Shown: positions 1-8,539, numbered from the stretch's first letter. The stretch: 64,000 bases of DNA from Immundisolibacter cernigliae (GCF_001697225.1 NZ_CP014671.1:2232001-2296000); one strand, 5' to 3'. The notes: generated by a model from the letters alone, not told the origin. A program made the numbers and translations.

Positions 1-94
1 CGTCCCAGAAGATGCGCCGGTCGACCCAGCCGGCGTCGACGTTCACATAACGGAAATAGTCCTGCGGCGGCTGTGCCTGCTCGTGGGGTCTCAT
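1..94 (-). CDS. Partial CDS, probable second Rieske oxygenase alpha subunit (N-terminus only)
   Basis: Only the first 31 codons are in the window; the gene continues past position 1. The ATG at 94-92 has a strong GGAGGAGG ribosome site just upstream. The visible peptide contains YFRYVNVDAGWVDRRIFWD, which resembles the segment preceding the Rieske domain in ring-hydroxylating oxygenase alpha subunits (a tyrosine-rich start, then RRIF-D). It follows the beta subunit on the same strand by 19 nt, so it is probably the third gene of the dioxygenase operon. The family call is inference from a short peptide; the reading frame itself is well supported. Confidence 0.5.
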   Translation of the reverse strand, partial: MRPHEQAQPPQDYFRYVNVDAGWVDRRIFWD

Positions 95-113
95 GGGCGC
101 CTCCTCCTCGTCG

Positions 114-641
114 TTAGAAAAACACGTTCAGATTGCTGTCGATCACCACCGGGTGGTCAAAGCCGATCAGCCGCCTCACCAGGCGCCAGCCGCCTCCTTC
201 CAGGCGCCACAGGTCGGTACGAGCGGCGGTCAGGCGCCGCTGCTGGGCGTCCATGCGGCTGCGGTGCACCTCGATCACGGAATGGACCGTGGCCTCGCCG
301 TCGGTTTGCGCCCGATAAATCTCGACGTTGCTGACGATGCGCCGTACCCGGTTGCGCGGGTCCTCGGCCCACACCAGGCCCGATTCCAGGCGCTGCACGC
401 GCAGACCAAGGCGGCCCTTGTCGTCGTCGAACACGTAGCCGGCCCCCCCGGCCAGGGCGGCGCTGCGGTCGGCCCGAAAGCGGCGTGCCGTCAGCGGCAT
501 CCGGTAATGCACGTCATCGGCCAGCAGGTCCAGCCAGTCGGCAAAGCGTTCCTCGTCCAGCAGGCGGGCTTCGCGGTACAGCGTCTGCGTCAGCGCCAGG
601 TGCTGGTCGATGGACAGCAGGGCGTGCGTTTCAGCCGACAT
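114..641 (-). CDS. Aromatic-ring-hydroxylating dioxygenase, small (beta) subunit
   Basis: The 175-residue product (MSAETHALLSIDQHLALTQ...) has the size and order of landmarks of the RHO beta family: an N-terminal helix, EERFADWLDLLADDVHYRMPLT, a RNRVRRIVSNVEI strand and the C-terminal NLNVFF. The subunit adopts a cystatin/NTF2-like fold and forms the structural trimer face of an alpha3beta3 oxygenase; it carries no metal. Start chosen at the ATG at 641, which overlaps the end of the alpha-subunit gene by 11 nt; the longer open frame upstream lies inside the alpha gene and is spurious. Substrate cannot be told from the beta subunit. Confidence 0.9.
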   Translation of the reverse strand: MSAETHALLSIDQHLALTQTLYREARLLDEERFADWLDLLADDVHYRMPLTARRFRADRSAALAGGAGYVFDDDKGRLGLRVQRLESGLVWAEDPRNRVRRIVSNVEIYRAQTDGEATVHSVIEVHRSRMDAQQRRLTAARTDLWRLEGGGWRLVRRLIGFDHPVVIDSNLNVFF

Positions 642-1986
642 GGGCCAGGTCCTTCGCATCCTGCAGGGAATTGAGGTTGTACTGGGGCACCGCGCGCCAG
701 TCGGCGGCCGCCATGTGCTCCTGCCAGCGGCGGTAGAAGTAGCGCTGGTTGTGCTCGCTGACCACACCGACGGCGATGTCGCCCGGCAGGCCGGGACGCG
801 CACCGCTGCGGCCCTGCGCCATGTTGGTGTGAACGTCCAACTGACGGGTGCGCCAGCCGCGGGACTGCTCGGTGCAGGCGGCCAGGTTGTCGCCGTCGTC
901 GTTGTCGAACAGGCCGGCCGGGCCGAAGGTGAGCAGCTGGTTGTCCAGAATGCGCTGCTTGATGTCGGCCGGCATGGCGTTCTCGACCATGGCCCAGGTC
1001 CACTGCTCGATGCGTCCGGGCCCCTTGGGGTGGTAGACGCGCAGCCAGTTCAGGCCCGGCAGGAACTGCAAATTGGGGAACACGGTCAGGTTCAGCTGCG
1101 AGCCCCACAGCTTTTCGCCACGCAGGCGGCCCAGGCGCTCGATGGCGGTCGGCCGGTTCTGTTCCAGGTAGCGCAGGATGCCGGCGTTGTCCGGGTAAAA
1201 GCTGTAGCCGGATACGCCGTCCACCGTGGCCAGTACTGAGTGGCCGTTCAGGCCTGCAATCGACAGGCCGCCTTCCAGCTCCACGCTGGCGTTGCCGACC
1301 GTGAAGCCCGAAAAATCCATGCTCTGCACGGCCTTCATGGCACCGGCGTGGGCCCAGCCGAGGTGATAGCCGTCGCCGCAGACGTTCTCGACCGGCAGCT
1401 TCCAATTGGTCATCAGCTCGACTTTCTGCGTCTCACCGATCAGCGCCGAGCCGCCGGGCTGAGCATCGAGCCAGACGTCCAGGTACCACTTCATGTCCCC
1501 CAGATAGTCGGCCAGGCTGGGCGCGTTTCTGTCGAAACAGCCAAACACCAGGCCCTTGTAGGAGGCGACCTGATCGACCTCGACCAGACCGAAGCGGGAT
1601 TTGTCGATTTCGCTGAAGTAGGCGTCCTTCTCCAGCGGCACGTTGACCAGTGCGCCGTCGGTGCCGAAGGCCCAGCCGTGGTAATTGCAGGCAAAGGCCT
1701 TGGCGTTGCCGCGGTCGGCCCGGCACAGGCGGTTGCCGCGGTGCGTGCAGGTGTTCAGGAAGGCCTTGATCGAGCGGTCCTTCTGGCGCACCACCAGCAC
1801 GTCGTCCTCACCCATGAAGGTGCGAAAGAAGTCGCCCGGCTGCGGGATCTGCGACTCATGAACCAGAAACAGCCAGCAGCGGCCAAAGATGCGCTCCAGC
1901 TCCTGCTCGTAGACGGCAGGATCGGCGTACATCTGGCGGCGCTGCATGGCGCCCGCCGCCGATACCAGACCAGCGTAATCGGTCAT
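631..1986 (-). CDS. Rieske non-heme iron aromatic ring-hydroxylating dioxygenase, alpha subunit
   Basis: The 451-residue oxygenase large subunit uses electrons from a reductase/ferredoxin (not visible here) to add O2 to an aromatic ring. The Rieske 2Fe-2S motif is complete: CTHRGNRLCRA around residue 80 and CNYHGWAFG about 20 residues later. The mononuclear iron site is visible as VCGDGYHLGWAH (two His) with the third, acidic ligand probably in LFDNDDGDN near residue 365. The ATG at 1986 has a GAGGAG ribosome site. It is the first gene of the operon, followed by the beta subunit (11 nt overlap) and a probable second alpha subunit. The promoter upstream looks sigma-54 dependent. The substrate is unknown; the sequence shows only that it is an RHO. 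Confidence 0.93.
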   Translation of the reverse strand: MTDYAGLVSAAGAMQRRQMYADPAVYEQELERIFGRCWLFLVHESQIPQPGDFFRTFMGEDDVLVVRQKDRSIKAFLNTCTHRGNRLCRADRGNAKAFACNYHGWAFGTDGALVNVPLEKDAYFSEIDKSRFGLVEVDQVASYKGLVFGCFDRNAPSLADYLGDMKWYLDVWLDAQPGGSALIGETQKVELMTNWKLPVENVCGDGYHLGWAHAGAMKAVQSMDFSGFTVGNASVELEGGLSIAGLNGHSVLATVDGVSGYSFYPDNAGILRYLEQNRPTAIERLGRLRGEKLWGSQLNLTVFPNLQFLPGLNWLRVYHPKGPGRIEQWTWAMVENAMPADIKQRILDNQLLTFGPAGLFDNDDGDNLAACTEQSRGWRTRQLDVHTNMAQGRSGARPGLPGDIAVGVVSEHNQRYFYRRWQEHMAAADWRAVPQYNLNSLQDAKDLAHVG

Positions 1987-2060
1987 TCGTGACTCCTCCT
2001 CGAAACCCGAAACCGCCGCCGCGCGAGTCGCTACGGCAAGCGGCGTGTATGACCATCACA

Positions 2061-2077
2061 TTGCAGGCGGCATGCCA
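2061..2077 (-). promoter_or_regulatory. Putative sigma-54 (-24/-12) promoter for the dioxygenase operon
   Basis: Read on the minus strand the sequence is TGGCATGCCGCCTGCAA. The GG and GC dinucleotides are separated by exactly 10 nt, as required for the TGGCACG-N4-TTGC consensus. The predicted transcription start is near 2051, about 65 nt before the dioxygenase ATG. The divergently encoded activator at 2214 belongs to the family that acts only on sigma-54 promoters, which makes the site more credible. Confidence 0.65.
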
Positions 2078-2082
2078 AATCC

Positions 2083-2100
2083 GCCGATTGGCATATCGGC
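2083..2100. promoter_or_regulatory. Inverted repeat next to the sigma-54 promoter
   Basis: GCCGAT-tggcat-ATCGGC is a perfect 6-bp inverted repeat with a 6-nt spacer, lying 6 nt upstream of the -24 element. It is closer to the promoter than classical upstream activator sites, so it could equally serve autoregulation of the divergent activator gene. Function is inference. Confidence 0.35.
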
Positions 2101-2158
2101 GCGGGTTTACGAGCGTTTGTTACCAGAAGGGGTGTCGCGCCATGAAATAGAAAGTGAC

Positions 2159-2170
2159 GCTGACGTCAGC
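2159..2170. promoter_or_regulatory. 12-bp perfect palindrome, candidate activator binding site
   Basis: GCTGACGTCAGC is self-complementary and lies about 110 nt upstream of the predicted dioxygenase transcription start, the usual distance for an upstream activating sequence of a sigma-54 activator. Two further TGACG/CGTCA half-sites flank it (near 2154 and 2174). It does not match the XylR site, so assignment is by position only. Confidence 0.4.
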
Positions 2171-2213
2171 TTTCGTCATACTCCGCGCAATCAAAATTAC
2201 TCCAACGTACATC

Positions 2214-3872
2214 ATGCCAAACGCCGCGCCCGCCCCCAGCCTGCCCGACATTCGCGACCTGGCCGAGCAGGTCCGCTTCACGCCCGACACCGGCCGCATC
2301 TGGGTGCGCGACCAGCGCGGCGTGCTGCTGACAGCCAGCGTCTACGGCGCTCTGCGGCGCGAGCTGATCGACCGCCTGGGGCCGGCGGTGGCGCGCGAGT
2401 TGCTGTCCCGCATCGGCTATGCCGAAGGCGGACGCGACGCCGAGGCAGCGCGGCGCCTGCGCCCGGACGTGAGCTACTTCGACGCCTTCGCGGTCGGGCC
2501 GCAGGTGCACGCGCTGGCCGGCTTTGGCTGGTCGCAGGTTGTGCGCCTGCACGCGGAGCCGGAAAGCGGCGCCTTCGCGGGCGAGTTTCTGGTTCACGAT
2601 TCACTGGAGGCCAGCGTCCACGTCGACGCCTACGGCACCAGCCCGGAGCCGGTGTGCTGGATGCAATCCGGCTACGCCAGCGGCTTTGCCAGCGCCTTTG
2701 CCGGGCGGCCGATCCTGATGCGCGAGGTGGAGTGCCGCGGCATGGGCCACGAAGCCTGCCGCCTGATCGGCAAGCCGCTCGACGAGTGGCTCACCGAGGC
2801 GCCCGACACCCGCTACTACCAGCCCGAATCATCCGTGAACCGCTTTACCGACCTTGAGGCCGGCGAAACCGATGGCGTGGTCGGCATCTCGGCCGGGTTT
2901 GGCGCCGCCATGCATCTGCTGCGCAAGGCCGCAGACAGCCGTGCCACGCTGCTGTTCGTGGGCGAAACCGGCGTCGGCAAGGAGGTGTTCGCGCGCCTGG
3001 CGCATCGCATGAGCCGCCGCCGCGACGAGCCGTTCATCGCCGTCAACTGCGCGGCACTGCCGGAGACGCTGATCGAAACCGAGCTGTTCGGCGTGGCCAA
3101 GGGCGCCTACACCGGCGCCAGCAGCTCGCGCGCCGGACGCTTCGAGCGCGCCGACGGCGGCACGCTGTTCCTGGACGAGGTGACCAGCCTGAGCCTGGCC
3201 GCTCAGGGCAAGCTGCTGCGCGCATTGCAGGAGCGCGAAATCGAACGCGTGGGTGACAGCAAGACCCGTCGCGTCGACGTACGCGTCATGGCCGCCTGCA
3301 ACGAGGATCTGCACCTCGCGGTCGAGGCAAAGCGCTTTCGCGAGGATCTGTACTTCCGGCTCACCACCTTCCCGGTGCCGATCCCGCCGCTGCGCGAGCG
3401 GCGCGACGACATCCCGCTGCTGATGGCCTATCTGCTGCGCCGCTTCTGCGCCGTACACGGCAAGTCCGTGCCCGGCTTCACCGCCCGCGCGGTCGAGGCG
3501 CTGTTCGCGTATGACTTTCCCGGCAACATCCGCGAGCTTGAAAACCTCATCGAACGCGCGGTGCTGCTGGTGGGCGACGGCGAGGCCATCGATCTGCCGC
3601 AGCTGGCCCTGCGCGGTGGGCCATCGCGCCCGCCCGCGTTTGCGCTCGACACCGCCGGCCGGCTGAGTGACAACGCCGATGCCCTGCGCGAGCAGGCGGC
3701 CGTGCTGCTCGCCGCGGACACCGGCCGGCGCCGCTTCGATGCCATCGAACACGCGCTGCTGGAACAGGCCGTGACCGATGCCAACGGCAACCTCGCCGCC
3801 GCCGCGCGCCAGCTGGGCCTGACCCGCCGGCAGGTACAGCTGCGGCTGCAGAAGCACCGCCGGGCTGGCTGA
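2214..3872 (+). CDS. XylR/DmpR-type sigma-54-dependent activator with V4R effector domain
   Basis: The 552-residue protein has the XylR-like order. The N-terminal sensor (VRFTPDTGRIWVRDQRGVLL) runs into a V4R domain ending at about residue 190. The AAA+ domain has Walker A GETGVGKE at residues 249-256 and the sigma-54 contact loop GAYTGA at 297-302 (usual form GAFTGA). A Fis-type helix-turn-helix (AAARQLGLTRRQVQLRLQ) closes the protein. Relatives bind aromatic effectors directly and then activate the catabolic promoter, here most likely the divergent dioxygenase promoter. The ATG at 2214 is preferred over an upstream in-frame GTG at 2154, because homologs begin at this point; neither start has a convincing ribosome site. 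Confidence 0.9.
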   Translation: MPNAAPAPSLPDIRDLAEQVRFTPDTGRIWVRDQRGVLLTASVYGALRRELIDRLGPAVARELLSRIGYAEGGRDAEAARRLRPDVSYFDAFAVGPQVHALAGFGWSQVVRLHAEPESGAFAGEFLVHDSLEASVHVDAYGTSPEPVCWMQSGYASGFASAFAGRPILMREVECRGMGHEACRLIGKPLDEWLTEAPDTRYYQPESSVNRFTDLEAGETDGVVGISAGFGAAMHLLRKAADSRATLLFVGETGVGKEVFARLAHRMSRRRDEPFIAVNCAALPETLIETELFGVAKGAYTGASSSRAGRFERADGGTLFLDEVTSLSLAAQGKLLRALQEREIERVGDSKTRRVDVRVMAACNEDLHLAVEAKRFREDLYFRLTTFPVPIPPLRERRDDIPLLMAYLLRRFCAVHGKSVPGFTARAVEALFAYDFPGNIRELENLIERAVLLVGDGEAIDLPQLALRGGPSRPPAFALDTAGRLSDNADALREQAAVLLAADTGRRRFDAIEHALLEQAVTDANGNLAAAARQLGLTRRQVQLRLQKHRRAG

Positions 3873-3947
3873 AGCCCCTGCCGCGCCAGCGCCTGCGAGC
3901 AAACTGACGGTACAGCGCGACGGCGCTACCGTCGGCCTGGCGAGGCG

Positions 3948-3972
3948 AAAAAAAGGGGGGCCGAAGCCCCCC
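3948..3972 (-). terminator. Rho-independent terminator of the PhoX-like gene
   Basis: On the minus strand: a GGGGGGC stem, TTCG loop, GCCCCCC and then seven T. It sits just after the stop of the minus-strand gene ending at 3992. The UUCG tetraloop adds stability. Confidence 0.9.
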
Positions 3973-3991
3973 AAGACTCAGGCGGGGAAAA

Positions 3992-5455
3992 TCAGCGTTT
4001 CGGCAGCTTGAAGCCGGTGATCATCAGCACGTCGTCGGTCTGGTAGCCGTCGACCAGCGGCATGTTGTCGTCGTTCGAGTGCTGGATGGACACGTAGGCG
4101 CGGGTGCCGGTGGCGTCGAAGATGAAGCCGGTCGGCTCGGCCGAGCTGTCCTTCACGGACAGCATCTTCACGCAGCCGTCGGTCTTGATGTCGCGATCGG
4201 CACCGTCGCGCAGGCACGCGAACACATCGCCGTTGTCGTGGTCCTCGATCACGTACAGGGCGCCGGTGCGGGGCTGGAAGGCCAGGTTGTCGAAGGAGTT
4301 GAAGTCGGTGTCGCCCTCGACGAAGCGGTTCACCACCACCGTGCGCTGGCTGGCGCTGGCGGTCAGCGGCGCGCTGTCGACACCGCACATCACCTCGGCA
4401 TAGTTGCCTGCGCCCTCGTTGCCGGTGTTGGTCCAGCAGAAGCGCACCGCATCCGGGTTGGCTTCGTCGTGGAACACCGGGTCCAGGTGCAGGTCTTCGG
4501 GCCGGTAGTAGCCGGTCGCACCGCCAACGTCAGCATCGCTGCGGGCGGTGGCAGCACCCACCGGAATCCAGCCGGCGTTGCCGATTTCGCAGCCCTGGCC
4601 GAACTGCTGCCTGTCGTCGCGGCACGACACCTGCATGGCGTAGACGCTGCCCGCCACCAGCGGCGAGGTCGCCAGGCTGGCAATGGCGCCACCAGCGTGC
4701 GGCACTGTCGGCACGAACTTGAACATGGCGCCGCCGTCGGCGTCGTCGTCCGCGGTTCCCGGCCGCAGCTCGTCGCCACCGATGACCACGCCGCTGGGCA
4801 GGACTTCCAGCCCTTCCCAGGCCATGGTCGGCAGCGCCGGGCGCTTGGCGATCTCATCCGTGTCGGTAACGCCGGCTGCATCCACGATCTGGCCGCTGGC
4901 GCGGTCCTGGACGGCGTAATTGGTGGTGGCGAGCGGGTTCAGGATTTCATACGCGCCGCCGTCGTCCTCTTCCTCGGTGGCCAAAACGGTGCCCCAGGGC
5001 GTGGTGCGGATACCGTCGCAACCGCTCATGCCGCGCAGGATGGTTTCCACCGCGCCGGTGGCCAGGTTGATGCGCTGCACCGACGGATTGAGGGTGGTGC
5101 CGGACAGCACTTCCCGGCCGCCCTCGACGCAGCTGATCAGGTGCGTGGGCGCCGCCGCCGGATAGAACGCCAGCATGTCGGTGGAATCCGCCGCCTGGCG
5201 CGTCAGGTAGGCAGCCGTCAGGTCGTCCGGGATCAGCACCTGGTCCCGGGCCGTTTGTTCAGCCGTACGGTAGGCGCCTTCGGTCGCCGGAGCCGACTCG
5301 GTCAGCGGCTGGGGCAGGCCCAGGGTGGCGCGCGCCGTGGCGCGCAGGGTGTTCTGCACGAAAAGACCGAAGTCACGGGTATCCGCGTCGTCGGCGACGG
5401 CCACGCCGCCAAGCCCGGCCGCGAGCAGCGCCAGGGAGAGTTTCGACAGCTTCAT
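3992..5455 (-). CDS. Secreted PhoX/DUF839-family protein (alkaline phosphatase PhoX-like)
   Basis: The 487-residue protein has a Sec-type signal peptide (MKLSKLSLALLAAGLGGVAVA, cut before DDADT) and no lipobox. The body is a DUF839/PhoX-like beta-propeller: it carries GYYRPEDLHLDP, FDNLAFQPRTGALYVIED and the C-terminal EPTGFIFDATGTRAYVSIQH, characteristic of the family. True PhoX enzymes are Ca/Fe phosphatases exported by Tat; this protein lacks a twin-arginine leader, so phosphatase activity is likely but not shown. It is monocistronic, with its own terminator and a Pho-box-like site upstream, which fits a phosphate-starvation role. Ribosome site AGGAGGC precedes the ATG. Confidence 0.8.
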   Translation of the reverse strand: MKLSKLSLALLAAGLGGVAVADDADTRDFGLFVQNTLRATARATLGLPQPLTESAPATEGAYRTAEQTARDQVLIPDDLTAAYLTRQAADSTDMLAFYPAAAPTHLISCVEGGREVLSGTTLNPSVQRINLATGAVETILRGMSGCDGIRTTPWGTVLATEEEDDGGAYEILNPLATTNYAVQDRASGQIVDAAGVTDTDEIAKRPALPTMAWEGLEVLPSGVVIGGDELRPGTADDDADGGAMFKFVPTVPHAGGAIASLATSPLVAGSVYAMQVSCRDDRQQFGQGCEIGNAGWIPVGAATARSDADVGGATGYYRPEDLHLDPVFHDEANPDAVRFCWTNTGNEGAGNYAEVMCGVDSAPLTASASQRTVVVNRFVEGDTDFNSFDNLAFQPRTGALYVIEDHDNGDVFACLRDGADRDIKTDGCVKMLSVKDSSAEPTGFIFDATGTRAYVSIQHSNDDNMPLVDGYQTDDVLMITGFKLPKR

Positions 5456-5549
5456 GAAGCCTCCTGATCAGGTGAATGGAACCGGCGCCGGAATGAACTG
5501 GCGCTGGAGTCACCCTAGGCGGCTACCGAGTCAGGAGCTTTAAGAAGCG

Positions 5550-5567
5550 GTTACAGCGGCGTGACAG
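5550..5567 (-). promoter_or_regulatory. Pho box (PhoB site) upstream of the PhoX-like gene
   Basis: Minus strand CTGTCAC-GCCG-CTGTAAC: two 7-bp direct repeats with the canonical 4-bp spacer (consensus CTGTCAT-N4-CTGTCAT). It lies 95 nt upstream of the gene's ATG. No clear -10 element stands at the standard distance, so regulation by PhoB is probable but not certain. Confidence 0.6.
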
Positions 5568-5866
5568 ACGGGCTCAGCACGCTGACACACGCCGCCTCGA
5601 AGCTGCCAAGGCCAAGCGGGATAGGCCCCATCTCCATCACCATGCTGGCGCCCGGAAAACGCCGCCAGCACCGGCGTCGGCACCGCCGTCTGGCCAAACG
5701 CCCACGGCATCGGGCACAGCGTGGCGGCATCGCACAGCACGACCCCTGCCTGCAGCGCTGCCATATCACCGCTGCACAGGCGAAGGTCGCTGTCTGCGGA
5801 TGATCGGGAGACCGGAAGCGCGGGCGATGCAGCCACCAATAAAACCAGCGGGAAGCCGGCCGACAT
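5551..5866 (-). pseudogene. Small secreted protein gene with apparent frameshift
   Basis: A minus-strand ATG at 5866 with AGGGA upstream begins a frame with a signal-peptide-like start (MSAGFPLVLLVAASPALP). Codons have G or C in the third position until the AAAA run at 5656-5659; after it the GC-rich third position moves to another frame, which reads FPGASMVMEMGPIPLGLG... and ends at the TAA at 5551. One base too many in that homopolymer explains both halves, so this is either a real frameshift or a sequencing error. The joined product would be about 104 residues, secreted, of unknown family. Its stop codon lies in the Pho box of the next gene. The uninterrupted first frame alone would run to 5540. 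Confidence 0.4.
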
Positions 5867-5922
5867 GGCGGCGTCCCTATACTGCGCCAGCACTGGACGA
5901 CTTTTTACCGGCGAGCCCTGTC

Positions 5923-8460
5923 ATGGCGGACGCGAAGCTCGAAGCCTATTGGTCCTTGCCGCGACAGCCGCTGTTCGACGCACTGGACAGCCGGCCAGAA
6001 GGCCTGACCGGCGCCCAGGCCGCGCGGCGGCTGGCCGAGCACGGTCCCAACCGGCTGCCCGACGGCGAACGAATGGCGCCGGCCGCCCTGCTGCTGAAGC
6101 AGTTCACCGATCCGCTGGTGCTGATCCTGCTGTTCGCGGGCGCGCTGTCGGCGTTTCTGCACGAATGGCTGGACGCGGCCATCGTGCTGACTATCGTGCT
6201 TGGCAGTGGCGGGCTGGGCTTTGTTCAGGAGTACCGCGCTTCGGTGGCGGTGGCGGCCCTGCGTCAGCGGGTTGCCAGCAAGGTGACGGTGCTGCGCGAT
6301 GGCACGCCGGTCAGCCTGCCCAGTGAGGCGGTGGTGCCGGGCGACGTGGTGCTGCTGTCGGCGGGCAGCCTGGTGCCGGCCGACGGCGTGCTGCTGGAGG
6401 CCAAGGACTTTTTCGTCTCCGAATCCGTGCTGACCGGCGAAACCTTCCCGGTCGAAAAAAGCCCCGGCACGGCGCCGGCCAAGGCTGGCCTGGCGCAGCG
6501 CCACAACTGCGTATTCATGGGCACCTCGGTGCGCAGCGGCACGGCCCACGCGCTGCTGGTCGACACCGGCGCAACCACCGCCTTTGGTGGCATCGCCCAC
6601 CGGCTGCGACGCCGTTCGCCGCCGACCGAGTTCGAGCTTGGCATCCACGGCTTCGGCGTTCTGCTGACGCAGGTGATGGTGGGGCTGACGCTGCTGGTGT
6701 TTGCCATCAACGTCTACTTCCACCGCCCGGTGATCGAAGCGCTGCTGTTCTCGGTGGCGCTGGCGGTCGGCCTGTCGCCCGAGCTGCTGCCGGCGATCAT
6801 GACCATCACGCTGTCGCACGGCGCGCGGGCGATGGCCAAAAACGGCGTGATCGTGCGCCGCCTGGCGGCGATCGAGAACCTCGGCAGCATGGATGTGCTG
6901 TGCACCGACAAGACCGGCACCCTGACCGCCGGCGTGATCCGCCTCGATGGCGTGCCGGGCAGCGACGGCGAAGCCTCGGCACGGGTGGCCCAGATCGCCT
7001 ACCTGAACGCCCACTTCGAGACCGGCATCGGCAACCCGCTCGACGAGGCCATCGTCGGCAGCGGCGCGCCGACGGGGCTGGATGTTGCCGGCTGGCGCAA
7101 GCTGGACGAGGTGCCGTACGACTTTTTGCGCAAGCGCCTGAGCATCGCCGCCGCAGGTCCGGATGGCATCCCGCAACTGCTGACCAAGGGCGCCTTCGCC
7201 AATGTGCTTGCGGTATGCGACCGGCTGCGGGTAGGCGATGCCGTGCTCGCCCTGGACGAGGGCCAAAGCGCGCAGTTGCAGCAGCGTTTCGCCGCCTGGA
7301 GTGCGCAGGGATACCGCGTGCTTGGCGTGGCCAGCCGGACGCTGCCGGTGCAGGCCAGCTACCACGCGGCCGACGAAACCGAGCTCTGCTTCGAAGGCTT
7401 TTTGCTGTTCTTCGACCCGCCCAAGCCGGACATCGAGCGCACGCTGGCCGACCTGCGCCGCCTGGGCGTGACGGTCAAGATCATCACCGGCGACAACCGA
7501 CTGGTGGCCACGCACGTGGCGCAGCAGGTGGGCATGGCCATGCCGGTCGTCATCACCGGTGCGCAGCTCGACGAAATGCGCGACGAGGCGCTGTGGCAGC
7601 GGGCCACCGGCACCGACCTGTTCGCGGAGGTGGACCCGAACCAGAAGGAACGCATCATCCTGGCCCTGAAGCGCAGCGGCCATGTGGTCGGCTACCTGGG
7701 CGACGGCATCAACGACGCCCCGGCCCTGCACGCCGCCGACGCCGGCATCTCGGTCGAGACGGCGGTGGACGTGGCCAAGGAGGCGGCCGATTTCGTGCTG
7801 CTGCGCCACGATCTTGACGTGCTGCGCAGCGGCATCGAGTTCGGCCGCAGCACCTTCGCCAACACCCTCAAGTACATCTACACCACCACCAGCGCCAACT
7901 TCGGCAACATGGTCAGCATGGCCCTGGCGAGCCTGTTTCTGCCCTTCCTGCCGCTGCTGCCCAAGCAGATCCTGCTCAACAACTTCCTGTCCGACCTGCC
8001 GGCGATGGGCATCGCCACCGACCGCGTCGATGCGGAGGCGGTGGCCAAGCCGCACCGCTGGGACGTGGCCGCCATCCGTCGCTTCATGCTCACTTTCGGC
8101 TTGATCAGCTCGGTCTTCGACGGCCTGACGTTTGCACTGTTGCTGTGGCTGACCGACGGCGCGCCAGCGCACTTTCGCACCGGCTGGTTCGTGGAATCGC
8201 TGTTGACCGAGCTGTGGGTGCTGCTGGTGGTGCGCACCGCCCGGCCCGCCTATCGCAGCCGTCCCGGCCGCCTGTTGTGGCGCTTGACGCTGCTGCTGAC
8301 CGGACTGACGCTGGCGCTGCCCTATCTGCCGCTCAGCCACACGCTGTTCGACTTCACGCCGCTACCGGTGAACGTGCTGGCGGCGGTGCTGGGCATCACG
8401 GCGCTGTACCTGATCGCCACCGAACTGGCCAAGCGGCGGCTGTTCCGGGGCCTGGGCTGA
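5923..8460 (+). CDS. mgtA: Magnesium-translocating P-type ATPase (MgtA/MgtB family)
   Basis: The 845-residue P3B ATPase imports Mg2+ across the inner membrane. Visible landmarks: the N-terminal cation ATPase domain; TGET actuator loop near residue 170; phosphorylation motif CTDKTGTLT with Asp329; KGAF nucleotide site; GDGINDAPAL hinge; and about ten membrane helices. The helix-4 motif GLSPELLPAIMT and the segment TTSANFGNMVSM are typical of Mg2+ rather than Ca2+ pumps. Start chosen at 5923 (MADAKLEAYWSL), where homology begins; 41 upstream in-frame codons overlap the antisense small gene. No mgtC or Mg2+ sensor lies nearby. Confidence 0.88.
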   Translation: MADAKLEAYWSLPRQPLFDALDSRPEGLTGAQAARRLAEHGPNRLPDGERMAPAALLLKQFTDPLVLILLFAGALSAFLHEWLDAAIVLTIVLGSGGLGFVQEYRASVAVAALRQRVASKVTVLRDGTPVSLPSEAVVPGDVVLLSAGSLVPADGVLLEAKDFFVSESVLTGETFPVEKSPGTAPAKAGLAQRHNCVFMGTSVRSGTAHALLVDTGATTAFGGIAHRLRRRSPPTEFELGIHGFGVLLTQVMVGLTLLVFAINVYFHRPVIEALLFSVALAVGLSPELLPAIMTITLSHGARAMAKNGVIVRRLAAIENLGSMDVLCTDKTGTLTAGVIRLDGVPGSDGEASARVAQIAYLNAHFETGIGNPLDEAIVGSGAPTGLDVAGWRKLDEVPYDFLRKRLSIAAAGPDGIPQLLTKGAFANVLAVCDRLRVGDAVLALDEGQSAQLQQRFAAWSAQGYRVLGVASRTLPVQASYHAADETELCFEGFLLFFDPPKPDIERTLADLRRLGVTVKIITGDNRLVATHVAQQVGMAMPVVITGAQLDEMRDEALWQRATGTDLFAEVDPNQKERIILALKRSGHVVGYLGDGINDAPALHAADAGISVETAVDVAKEAADFVLLRHDLDVLRSGIEFGRSTFANTLKYIYTTTSANFGNMVSMALASLFLPFLPLLPKQILLNNFLSDLPAMGIATDRVDAEAVAKPHRWDVAAIRRFMLTFGLISSVFDGLTFALLLWLTDGAPAHFRTGWFVESLLTELWVLLVVRTARPAYRSRPGRLLWRLTLLLTGLTLALPYLPLSHTLFDFTPLPVNVLAAVLGITALYLIATELAKRRLFRGLG

Positions 8461-8539
8461 ACCACCCGCCTGAGCACAGGCCGGACCTGCACCTGCGCCG
8501 TATCGATGGCGCGGTATCGAGATGTCCGGTTTGTTCAGG

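Noticed and set aside
2089-2104. Second sigma-54 promoter directed at the activator gene (TTGGCATATCGGCGC)
   Set aside because: The GG and GC dinucleotides are one base too close, and sigma-54 promoters do not tolerate that.
2154-2213. Longer N-terminus of the V4R activator from GTG 2154
   Set aside because: The added 20 residues do not resemble activator N-termini and the region holds the candidate operator palindrome. Kept only as an alternative start.
3992-5455. Assignment as a bona fide Tat-exported PhoX phosphatase
   Set aside because: No twin-arginine motif is present in the signal peptide, so only family-level naming is justified.
5905-8340. 811-codon minus-strand frame opposite the Mg2+ ATPase
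   Set aside because: Antisense shadow; the plus strand encodes a complete P-type ATPase.
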